Shown piece by piece: positions 30,583 to 37,361 of a stretch of DNA of 37,361 nt. Origin of the DNA: Bacteroidales bacterium (GTDB taxonomy: Bacteria > Bacteroidota > Bacteroidia > Bacteroidales > WCHB1-69); the NCBI GenBank assembly GCA_017540505.1, contig JAFYAW010000013.1, positions 1-37,361 of the forward strand. Direction: 5' to 3'. The stretch's first letter is position 1. Every line of letters begins with the position of its first letter. The translations under genes were made by a program, and so were the position numbers. The notes below the pieces were generated by a model. That model ran no database searches and was not told where the DNA came from. It was given only the letters and a program-made list of their open reading frames with translations.

Positions 30583-32424
30583 ATGGCAGAGAATAAGGCA
30601 GAAAATAAAATTGAATTGAAATCGGTAAGCGAACTTCTTGGGATGAAGTTCTTTATACCAAGTTACCAACGAGGGTACCGTTGGACAGAACAGCAGGTGA
30701 AGGACTTGCTGGAAGACATTTGGGATTTTTCAAAAAAGAAAAAGCAGGAATATGTGTTTTATTGCTTGCAGCCATTAGTTGTTAAACGAAAGAATGAAGA
30801 TGTCTTAAATAGCATTAAAGCTGCGACTTCGATTGAAGAAGTTGAAATATTGTTAAAGGGTTCTTGGGAAGTCATTGATGGTCAGCAACGATTAACGACT
30901 CTATTCATAATACTTTCTGTGCTAGAAGAAAAATCTTTATATTCTATAGAATACGAAACTAGAAATGACAGTAAAGATTTTCTAAAAAATATTGACGAAA
31001 GCAAGAAGAATGAAAATATTGATTATTATCATATTTACCAGTCAAAACAAACCATATCATCTTGGTTCAACAATGATGAAGAAAAGAAAGCAAAATTCAA
31101 GAATATTCTTCTAAATAGTGTGAAATTCATCTGGTATGAATCAGTTGATGAAGACCCCATAAAAGTTTTCACCCGCCTCAATATTGGCAAAATTTCATTG
31201 ACAAACGCTGAACTTATCAAAGCATTGTTTCTAAACCGCTCAAACTTTGGAGAGAATGATTCTGAACATTTGAAACTGCGCCAACAGGAAATTGCCAGCG
31301 AATGGGATAAGATTGAATACACATTGCAAAACGACGAATTCTGGCTGTTCTTGCACGAAAAAGGCTATGACCGCCCTACAAGAATCGACTTTATATTCGA
31401 TTTGATTTGCGAGCAGAAACCTTTAGGGACATTTGACAACATCGGTACTGATGATTACAAAACTTTCCGCTATTTCTACGAGTATTTCAAATCAGACTCG
31501 TCGAACATTGAAGACTGCTGGAAAGAAGTAAAAAAATATTTCCAGACATTCAAAGAGTGGTTTGATGACTTGGAGCTATATCATTACATAGGGTATTTAG
31601 TCGAATATAAGCACTCAATATCGGGGCTCGTTTCTGAATGGCACAGCTCTAAGGACAAAGACTCGTTTGTAAGCTTTTTAAAAGCTGAAATAAAAAAGAA
31701 AATCAAAGGATGCCCTGCGCTTGATTTTCAATACAAAGAAGATGGTAGTGATAAAGGAAAATGCAAACCCATACTGCTTTTCCAAAACATTCAAACTATT
31801 ATCAATCAAAACAAAAACAATCTAAGCAACGAAGACTATAAATTGGGAGTGTTTTACAAATTCCCATTCCATTTATACAAACTTGAAAATTGGGATGTGG
31901 AACATATCAACTCTAACACCACAAACGACGAGGAAGATGCCGATATACAGAAAGAATGGCTATTGAATGTATATCTTAGTGCAGATGACGACACACAAAA
32001 AATAATACGGTCATTTTTTGAATCTTCAGAGGATGAAAAAGGGAAATTGTTTGAGAAAGTCAAGCAAATTATTCCGCAAAACGAAGAATGGACTTCCGCT
32101 GAGAAAAATAGGATATGGAATTACACTCTATTAGACTCTTCTACCAATCGCAGTTATGGGAATGCCATTTTTCCTGGAAAACGTCGCGTGATTATTGGTA
32201 AAGACAAAGGTTTGTCAATAGCCATACCCAAAATCAGCAAAGATGGAAAACTACAATTAGGAGAGGAACAGAAAGCTAAATCGTCTTTCGTTCCGCCTTG
32301 TACAAAACAAGTGTTTATGAAGTATTACTCTGCAACAATGAGTGACGCTAACTATTGGACAAAGATTGATTCGGACGGCTATTTGAAAGATATAGATGAT
32401 TGTATAAAAAAACTAGAGGAATAG
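30583..32424 (+). CDS. DUF262-DUF1524 protein, GmrSD-like
   Basis: A 613-residue protein. The N-terminal DUF262 domain shows FIPSYQRGYRWT (24-35) and the hallmark VIDGQQRLTT (97-106). DUF262 is a ParB/Srx-like nucleotide-binding fold. A second family motif, VFTRLNIGKISLTNAELIK, is at about 195-213. The C-terminus fits DUF1524, an HNH-type nuclease: WDVEHI with His441, then WNYTLLDSSTNRSYGN (512-527) and F530/K533. This is the GmrS-GmrD order found in type IV restriction of modified phage DNA and in related BrxU and SspE proteins. The gene is markedly more AT-rich than the genes before 28 kb. It ends three bases before the second DUF262 gene, so the two are one operon. Substrate preference is unknown. 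Confidence 0.88.
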   Translation: MAENKAENKIELKSVSELLGMKFFIPSYQRGYRWTEQQVKDLLEDIWDFSKKKKQEYVFYCLQPLVVKRKNEDVLNSIKAATSIEEVEILLKGSWEVIDGQQRLTTLFIILSVLEEKSLYSIEYETRNDSKDFLKNIDESKKNENIDYYHIYQSKQTISSWFNNDEEKKAKFKNILLNSVKFIWYESVDEDPIKVFTRLNIGKISLTNAELIKALFLNRSNFGENDSEHLKLRQQEIASEWDKIEYTLQNDEFWLFLHEKGYDRPTRIDFIFDLICEQKPLGTFDNIGTDDYKTFRYFYEYFKSDSSNIEDCWKEVKKYFQTFKEWFDDLELYHYIGYLVEYKHSISGLVSEWHSSKDKDSFVSFLKAEIKKKIKGCPALDFQYKEDGSDKGKCKPILLFQNIQTIINQNKNNLSNEDYKLGVFYKFPFHLYKLENWDVEHINSNTTNDEEDADIQKEWLLNVYLSADDDTQKIIRSFFESSEDEKGKLFEKVKQIIPQNEEWTSAEKNRIWNYTLLDSSTNRSYGNAIFPGKRRVIIGKDKGLSIAIPKISKDGKLQLGEEQKAKSSFVPPCTKQVFMKYYSATMSDANYWTKIDSDGYLKDIDDCIKKLEE

Positions 32425-32427
32425 ATT

Positions 32428-34830
32428 ATGAGCAACAATACAAAAGCAATATCTTTTTGGAATTTCTTGAAAGAAAGCACGATAGAAATTCCCATCATAC
32501 AACGCGACTATGCGCAAGGTCGATTAGGGAAGGAAAATTTACGCAAAACTTTTTTGGCCGATTTGAAAAAGGCTTTGGACAATGAGCACCCATACAAGGA
32601 CACACCCATGAAGTTGGACTTTGTTTATGGCTCAGCTGAAAACGGTAAACTGAATCCTCTGGACGGTCAACAACGCCTAACCACGCTTTGGTTATTGCAT
32701 TGGTATATCGCATTGCGTGCTGGAGAACTGAGCGAAGATGGTTGCAAGATTTTCAGAAAATTTACATACGAGACACGAATCTCTTCCCGTGAGTTTTGCC
32801 AGAATTTATGCGTCCCCGAATACTTTAAGGATTTTGACGGCAAAGACATTGTCGGTTTTATTGCCAAGCAGACCTGGCTCTATTCTGCTTGGAAGCAGGA
32901 TCCGACCATTCAATCAATGCTAAGAATGTTGGGCGGTACCAGAATTTCCGACAAAAAAGGAGAAGATATTGTTGATGGGATAGAAGAGATTTTCCAAGAA
33001 ACAAACGAAGACGGTTTCAAATCATATTGGGAAAAGTTAACCCAAAAAGAAACCATTGTGTTCTATCATCTTCCTCTCAAAGATTTCGGCTTGTCTGATG
33101 ACTTGTACATCAAAATGAACGCCCGTGGTAAGCAATTGACTAGTTTCGAGAATTTCAAGGCTGACTTGATTGGGTACATTACAAAACAGGCTGAAGATAA
33201 TCCGGAATCAGAATGGAAGAATCTTTTAGATGCTGAAAATGGAATTCCAATAAAGCTGGACACAGACTGGACTGATATATTTTGGAAGAACAAGTCCAAA
33301 GAAAGCAAAATAGATGAAATCTACTTCGCATTTATTAATAGATATTTCCTTCAGGAGTTAATCTGCGCCAAGAAAGAAGATAAAACAGACTTTTATTCTG
33401 CGGACAACCTTGAAAAGGAGAATGTTGCATTCAGACATCTGTATGGAGAAAAAAGTGATGATTCTCGGTTGCAATATTCCGGATTGGATAAATACCTGTT
33501 TAGTGACGGTAAAGCAATTCCACTTAATTTCTTCACTTCGCTTAGTGAAACATTTAATAATTTAAAACCAAATTTATTTGGTTGCAAGTTTTTTGGGGGA
33601 TGCTGTATTAATAATTATTTCCCAACTTGGGTTGACTCAAAATTTGAGTTTATTCCCCAATACGACGAAACAGGTAATATTACAACTTTAGGACAAAAAG
33701 AAAGAGTTGTTTTTCTCGCTATTTGCATGTATTTTGAAAAAGACAGCTTTGACGAAACTTCATTTAAGCAGTGGATACGAGTCGTTTGGAACATTGTGGA
33801 AAATTCTGGTATAGAAACAATTTCTGCAATGATTGGTGCAATGCGCTTAATTGATGGATTATCAGAGGGGGCGCACGATATTTATAATTTCTTATCAAAT
33901 TCACAACTACAAGTCAAATCCAATTTCGCCAAAGAACAAGTAGCAGAAGAAATTGCCAAAGCCAAGCAAATCCTATACGGAGCGCCTCGTTCAGATGGAA
34001 AATCTTGGGAAGAAATAATCATTGAGGCTGAGAAATACGCTTTCTTCAAAGGTTCGATACGATTCTTGTTTACTGATGGCGAAGGATACATCAATTGGTG
34101 TGACTTTGACAAGAAATGGACAAATGTAAAGAAGTATTTTGATAAGGATGGAGAAATAGTCGAAGAATATAAAACCAACGCCATATTATTGAGAGCGTTA
34201 TTAAGCCGAATCAATATTGGAGAAAATTGGTTTGGATATTATAGAGAGTTCTGGTACACATCTTTGTTGAAGAACGACTATCAAAGTGCCATCCATTACT
34301 TGCTAACCACGCTTCAATTAGATATAGACAATACATGTCCTCACGATTGGATAACCCACGATTCATTGCTTCAAAAACTTTTATGTTGTTACAATTCTTG
34401 GCACATTTTAACTAATTGGAATAATTACGATGTGTTAACTCGGTATTCTCAACGCAGGTCTGATGCAACTTCGCACAACGAAATTGTTGTGCTTAATGAT
34501 TTGCGCAACAGATTGCTTGCACATAAAGATATTGTAATATCACAAGTAAAGAAAGTGGAGGGGACCACTTATCTATACGGCTTGAATATCAATTTTTCAT
34601 ACAACAACCATTTCTTCCAATGGTATGGATCCTCAAATGATATAGAACTCGATATTTACCTTATGGAAAATGATTGGGCAGATTATAAAAAACGTCCCAA
34701 TCCTACATTCGACAAGAACACAGACGAAGACAAGTACTATTGTTTCAAGGTGGATGCGGCAGCGACACCAGATTCTTTCATAAAAGAGCTCGACAGCCTC
34801 ATAAAACAGGCAGAATCCGATCTGAGCTAA
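32428..34830 (+). CDS. Large DUF262 protein, second member of the pair
   Basis: An 800-residue protein with a distinct DUF262 variant at the N-terminus: EIPIIQRDYAQGR (20-32), LDGQQRLTTLWLLHW (78-92), and YIKMNARGKQLTSFENFKADL at about 226-246. The remaining 550 residues contain no DUF1524/HNH motif that I can see. They include aromatic-rich alpha-helical stretches and a late segment SHNEIVVLNDLRNRLLAHKD that may be a small helical module. It probably acts with the upstream GmrSD-like protein: the spacing is 3 bases and both share the same AT-rich composition, while a strong terminator follows directly. Whether it is a sensor, specificity subunit or second effector cannot be told from the sequence. 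Confidence 0.87.
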   Translation: MSNNTKAISFWNFLKESTIEIPIIQRDYAQGRLGKENLRKTFLADLKKALDNEHPYKDTPMKLDFVYGSAENGKLNPLDGQQRLTTLWLLHWYIALRAGELSEDGCKIFRKFTYETRISSREFCQNLCVPEYFKDFDGKDIVGFIAKQTWLYSAWKQDPTIQSMLRMLGGTRISDKKGEDIVDGIEEIFQETNEDGFKSYWEKLTQKETIVFYHLPLKDFGLSDDLYIKMNARGKQLTSFENFKADLIGYITKQAEDNPESEWKNLLDAENGIPIKLDTDWTDIFWKNKSKESKIDEIYFAFINRYFLQELICAKKEDKTDFYSADNLEKENVAFRHLYGEKSDDSRLQYSGLDKYLFSDGKAIPLNFFTSLSETFNNLKPNLFGCKFFGGCCINNYFPTWVDSKFEFIPQYDETGNITTLGQKERVVFLAICMYFEKDSFDETSFKQWIRVVWNIVENSGIETISAMIGAMRLIDGLSEGAHDIYNFLSNSQLQVKSNFAKEQVAEEIAKAKQILYGAPRSDGKSWEEIIIEAEKYAFFKGSIRFLFTDGEGYINWCDFDKKWTNVKKYFDKDGEIVEEYKTNAILLRALLSRINIGENWFGYYREFWYTSLLKNDYQSAIHYLLTTLQLDIDNTCPHDWITHDSLLQKLLCCYNSWHILTNWNNYDVLTRYSQRRSDATSHNEIVVLNDLRNRLLAHKDIVISQVKKVEGTTYLYGLNINFSYNNHFFQWYGSSNDIELDIYLMENDWADYKKRPNPTFDKNTDEDKYYCFKVDAAATPDSFIKELDSLIKQAESDLS

Positions 34831-34858
34831 CATTTCAAATCCGTTTCTTTCACCTCAT

Positions 34859-34887
34859 AGGTGCGTCATCACGGCGCACCTTTTTTT
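34859..34887 (+). terminator. Rho-independent terminator after the DUF262 pair
   Basis: A 7-bp perfect stem (AGGTGCG, 34859-34865, with CGCACCT, 34875-34881) and a 9-base loop run directly into seven T. It closes the DUF262 operon 28 bases after the stop. Confidence 0.88.
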
Positions 34888-34900
34888 ATGGAAAGGTTCC

Positions 34901-34960
34901 TGTGCCACCAAATGGCACACCTCCGTCGTATCTTTGCAATATACGTAATGGATACGTATA
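34901..34960 (+). promoter_or_regulatory. Promoter region with two inverted repeats around a -7 box
   Basis: TGTGCCA-N5-TGGCACA (34901-34919) covers the -33 position. TATCTTTG (34929-34936) is the -7 box. TATACGT-N7-ACGTATA (34940-34960) spans the expected transcription start. The upstream repeat core and its 11-base spacing to the box are identical to those at 27379-27412. Two repressor or activator sites are the simplest reading. Confidence 0.6.
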
Positions 34961-35020
34961 AACAATTGTAATTATTTAAAATACAAAAGGTTGTGCCCGA
35001 CACGTACAAGGGTAGCCAAT

Positions 35021-35254
35021 ATGCCTCAGATGGTTGTAAAAGACAGAGAACTCATTAGAATTTCCCCAAAGGATGCAAGACGAATTGAAGTTTCTACAAA
35101 CAATGGTGGGTCGTGGATGACTCGATACACTGGCTCGTCCACTCAAGGCGCATTCCTTGATCTCACGGTCAATGGTTATGAGCTCTTAGCCATAACCGAA
35201 AACGGCTTGTTCGCATCAAGGAACAACGGAGGAAACTGGATTAGAAGAAGTTAA
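35021..35254 (+). CDS. Small Asp-box (BNR-like) repeat protein
   Basis: From the ATG at 35021 this is a 77-residue protein; an in-frame GTG at 34991 is possible. It contains two Asp-box-like motifs, STNNGGSW and SRNNGGNW, each of the S-x-(D/N)-x-G-x-x-W form typical of BNR/sialidase-type beta-propeller blades, about 40 residues apart. Two blades are too few for a propeller, so it would need to oligomerise or be a fragment of a longer protein. No signal peptide is seen. It is probably first in an operon with the SH3 and ion-channel genes (28-base gap). Confidence 0.72.
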   Translation: MPQMVVKDRELIRISPKDARRIEVSTNNGGSWMTRYTGSSTQGAFLDLTVNGYELLAITENGLFASRNNGGNWIRRS

Positions 35255-35282
35255 TGATTAATCACTTTAAAACACAAAAACA

Positions 35283-35774
35283 ATGAAAGAAATCAAAAAT
35301 TACGCATTGTTCACCCTAATGAACATTTTTTGTCTATTGGCCAATGCGGAAACATTTATTGTGACCGCTGACAAACTGAATGTCAGGAGCGAAGCCTCCA
35401 AAACAGGTGACATTATCGGAACATTCCAACAAGGCGACGCTGTTACTGTTGAGGAAATTAGTGGCGATTGGGCAACAGTGGACATCAATGGCGAGAAAGG
35501 GTATGTTAGTACACAATATCTTGCTTCGTCCGAATCAGGTCAGAAATCAAAAGAAACGAAGAAAAAATCTACTATGGATACCATCGGTGAATACGTCTTC
35601 GGCATTGCTATTATTTTGTTCTTTGTCGCAACAACAATTATGGTACCCATTCGAAAACTCAGACGAAAAGTTCATAATTTCAAGACTGACGTGAAAGATG
35701 GTGGTTTCAGCGAGGCCACTATGAGTCGTTTGGAAGATTGGGTGGACGAGTCACTAAAGAAACACAATCGCTAA
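35283..35774 (+). CDS. SH3b-domain membrane protein
   Basis: A 163-residue protein with a signal peptide (residues 1-22, ending LLANA), a bacterial SH3 (SH3_3) domain at about 24-82, a charged linker, one membrane helix (about 106-124) and a basic/acidic cytoplasmic tail. The SH3 core includes DKLNVRSEASKTGDIIGTFQQGD and WATVDINGEKGYVSTQYL. The arrangement resembles E. coli YgiM: periplasmic SH3b followed by a C-terminal membrane anchor. SH3b domains often bind peptidoglycan. The gene lies 15 bases before the voltage-gated channel gene, suggesting they function together. Confidence 0.85.
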   Translation: MKEIKNYALFTLMNIFCLLANAETFIVTADKLNVRSEASKTGDIIGTFQQGDAVTVEEISGDWATVDINGEKGYVSTQYLASSESGQKSKETKKKSTMDTIGEYVFGIAIILFFVATTIMVPIRKLRRKVHNFKTDVKDGGFSEATMSRLEDWVDESLKKHNR

Positions 35775-35789
35775 TAAAGCCATCTTCCC

Positions 35790-36623
35790 ATGAATCTCAA
35801 GGATTCCTTTAGGGCAATTGTCTCGAACCGCTATTTCGAATGGATGATAACAGCCATCATTTGGGTCAATGCCATCCTTATTGGCATTGAACTCAATGTG
35901 CGCAACCCCACCATCGAGCTGATACAGAAAATCATTTTGCTGATTTTCACTATTGAAATCCTGCTGCGCTTTATGGCCCGCGATAGTGTGAAAGCCTTTT
36001 TCTCTACCGGATGGAACATTTTCGATCTATCGCTCGTGCTTATCGGCTTCATCCCAGAAACGCTTTTTGCCAACGCTTCCGCCATGATGGCCATCAGGGT
36101 GTTGCGTGTGCTTCGTGTTTTACGGTTACTCCGAGCAGGTAAAGAAATCAAAATGATCACCTCTGTATTAGCCAAATCCATAAGCTCTATGCTTTGGTAT
36201 GTGGTTCTTTTCATCATTTTCATCTATCTGTTCGCCATCATCGGGGTTGGTCTGTTTAAACTCCCTGATCCTGCACGGCTTTCGGCTATGGAAAAGGTCA
36301 GGTTCGAAGAGTTTGAGCATGTGGCACACCACGCACCCGCAAACTCACCCGACCCTTTCGGCTCCCTGCCTGAAGCCATGTTCACCCTCTTCCGTGAACT
36401 CACCGGAGAAGATTGGACCGACCTACGCTACAATCTCATCACGGCGTACGAATATGGATTTGTGAAAGTCCCCCCGACGATCATCACCACCTACCACGTG
36501 CTCTGGTTCTCGCTTTCCGTTTTCCTTCTCCTTAACCTCGTCACCGGCTCCATCATCAACAACTACCAGAACATCCGGGAAGAACAGCAGAAGGCGAAAG
36601 AATCATCCTCCTCGGCGGGCTGA
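35790..36623 (+). CDS. Voltage-gated cation channel, one-domain six-helix type
   Basis: This 277-residue protein has the full six-helix layout of a bacterial voltage-gated Na+/Ca2+ channel that works as a tetramer: S1 about 17-35, S2 44-62, S3 74-90, S4 97-115, S5 134-157, S6 232-256. S4 has five arginines at every third position (103, 106, 109, 112, 115). The pore loop contains TGEDWTD at residues 205-211, aligning with TLESWSM in NavAb and resembling the TGEDW of eukaryotic Cav domains. Acidic residues at the second and last pore positions match those introduced to make CavAb Ca2+-selective. An insert of about 35 residues (157-190) before the pore helix is rich in His and Pro. The C-terminal tail is short and Gln/Glu/Lys-rich. 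Ca2+ selectivity is inferred, not shown. Confidence 0.92.
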   Translation: MNLKDSFRAIVSNRYFEWMITAIIWVNAILIGIELNVRNPTIELIQKIILLIFTIEILLRFMARDSVKAFFSTGWNIFDLSLVLIGFIPETLFANASAMMAIRVLRVLRVLRLLRAGKEIKMITSVLAKSISSMLWYVVLFIIFIYLFAIIGVGLFKLPDPARLSAMEKVRFEEFEHVAHHAPANSPDPFGSLPEAMFTLFRELTGEDWTDLRYNLITAYEYGFVKVPPTIITTYHVLWFSLSVFLLLNLVTGSIINNYQNIREEQQKAKESSSSAG

Positions 36624-36656
36624 TGAGTTTCGAGGAGTGATGTTGCAAAATACCTT

Positions 36657-36710
36657 TTACACCTTTTGTGTTACACCTTTTGTGTAATTTTGAAAAATTG
36701 TGTATCTTTG
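36657..36710 (+). promoter_or_regulatory. Near-consensus promoter with tandem repeat and inverted repeat
   Basis: TTTG (36679-36682), a 20-base spacer and TATCTTTG (36703-36710) form a full Bacteroidetes promoter, 23 bases before the ATG at 36734. The -33 element lies within a perfect 14-base tandem duplication, TTACACCTTTTGTG (36657-36670 and 36671-36684). The second copy is part of the inverted repeat TTACAC-N5-GTGTAA (36671-36687), a candidate operator. Confidence 0.75.
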
Positions 36711-36733
36711 CAGCCGTTATAAAATGAATCGTC

Positions 36734-37361
36734 ATGGATAACCCATTCATTATCAAATCGTACGAGTCAAAAGAACTGTTCTGCGACCGTGAAGAAGAAC
36801 TCCAACAGCTGCTTCACAACACCACTGGTCACACCGACACCACCCTCATCTCCCAAAGACGTATCGGTAAAACCGGCCTGACTCTGCGGCTGTTTGACGA
36901 ACTGTCATCCACACATCCCGATATCCAGACTATCTATATGGATATTTTCGCCTCCCAAAGTTTGGACGATTTCATCAAGATGATGGCGGAAGCGGCTATG
37001 CGGGCTTTTCGTCCCAAAAGCTCCCTATTGGACAAACTCATGGTATTCATTAAAACACTTCGTCCACAAATCTCGTTCGACCCCATTACGGGCGAGCCAC
37101 AACTGCAGATTTCCTACCAGACAACCCACGAAAAAGAGTACACCCTGCGTGGCCTGTTCGAGTTTTTGGACGGCCAAAACACCCCCATCGTGATGGCTAT
37201 TGACGAGTTCCAGCAAATCCGCGAATACCCGGAACAAAATATGGAGGCGCTGTTGCGCACCTACATACAGCAGACAAAGAACATCACGTTTATCTTTTGC
37301 GGTAGCAAAAAGCATATAATGACTGACATTTTTGCCAACGCACGCAAACCGTTTTACTCCA
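36734..37361 (+). CDS. ATP-binding protein of the archaeal-ATPase type, C-terminus cut by window edge
   Basis: An open frame from ATG at 36734 runs to the window end (209 codons). It begins MDNPFIIKSYESKELFCDREEE, a typical start of AAA_16/archaeal-ATPase family proteins. Walker A is SQRRIGKTGL (40-49), a variant of GxxxxGKT with Ser for the first Gly. Walker B is VMAIDEFQQI. A segment FIFCGSKKHIM further on is sensor-like. The family is widespread in Bacteroidetes accessory regions and functionally undefined. The usual C-terminal winged helix or DUF lies outside the window. Confidence 0.85.
   Translation, partial: MDNPFIIKSYESKELFCDREEELQQLLHNTTGHTDTTLISQRRIGKTGLTLRLFDELSSTHPDIQTIYMDIFASQSLDDFIKMMAEAAMRAFRPKSSLLDKLMVFIKTLRPQISFDPITGEPQLQISYQTTHEKEYTLRGLFEFLDGQNTPIVMAIDEFQQIREYPEQNMEALLRTYIQQTKNITFIFCGSKKHIMTDIFANARKPFYS

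Noticed and set aside
34913-34938. Sigma-54 promoter (TGGCAC ... TTGCA)
   Set aside because: TGGCAC and TTTGCA are present but the GG to GC distance is far more than the required 10 bases; the TAnnTTTG reading fits better.
1-37361. tRNA, rRNA, CRISPR arrays and riboswitches
   Set aside because: No tRNA-like cloverleaf with a TTCRA arm, no rRNA sequence, no regularly spaced direct repeats and no known riboswitch core could be recognised by eye.

Overview
The window looks like a chromosome segment of an uncultured, anaerobic, T9SS-carrying member of the Bacteroidota, probably Bacteroidales. Four things in the sequence point there. Promoters have the Bacteroidetes -7 box TAnnTTTG (TATCTTTG or TATTTTTG). 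There is a PUR/DUF3276 gene and a DUF5683 gene. Two proteins end in the type B T9SS (CHU_C) sorting domain. The order parA-parB-DUF5683-dapB-lepB is typical of this phylum. Species-level placement is not possible from the window alone. Most of the first 28 kb is GC-rich core sequence, while about 29-36.6 kb is more AT-rich and accessory in character.

Layout. 1-2.4 kb: a truncated secreted protein, a lipoprotein and a small cupin, ending in a perfect 28-bp palindrome. 2.4-4.9 kb (minus): lysine 2,3-aminomutase (kamA) and 3,5-diaminohexanoate dehydrogenase (kdd), two enzymes of lysine fermentation. 5.1-10.0 kb (plus): an apparent four-gene operon with an ECF sigma factor, a single-pass membrane protein carrying a T9SS-type C-terminal domain, an M16 protease homologue that has lost its zinc motif, and a large secreted fibronectin-like T9SS protein. 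10.0-18.9 kb (minus): MORN-like protein, signal peptidase I, DapB, DUF5683, ParB, ParA, PUR protein, YidC and an unknown. 19.1-21.1 kb (minus): a PD-(D/E)XK-like protein and an oligopeptide-type ABC permease. 21.2-24.2 kb (plus): YebC, a pRiA4b ORF-3-like protein, MiaA and a lipoprotein. 24.2-27.3 kb (minus): TcdA, a glycosyltransferase and a polysaccharide deacetylase-like protein.

From 27.4 kb the character changes. A DnaB-like RecA ATPase lacking the DnaB N-terminus is fused to an unrecognised C-terminal domain. It is followed by two homologous scraps of an ADP-ribosylglycohydrolase gene that bracket an AAA_14/DUF4143 ATPase gene. Next comes a distinctly AT-rich pair of DUF262 (GmrSD-like) genes three bases apart, ending in a strong terminator; this is the best candidate for a defence system. 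After it lies a possible operon of a small Asp-box protein, an SH3b/membrane protein and a voltage-gated cation channel whose pore motif predicts Ca2+ selectivity. The window ends inside another ATPase gene behind a near-consensus promoter with a tandem repeat.

Non-coding structure is also notable. Two accessory operons share an identically spaced promoter signature, TGCCA-N5-TGGCA-N11-TATCTTTG. At least four intergenic spacers are built from degenerate 7- or 8-base tandem words, one of them forming a large inverted arrangement. I saw no tRNA, rRNA, CRISPR array, intact insertion sequence or parS site. No stretch longer than 300 bases lacks a gene.
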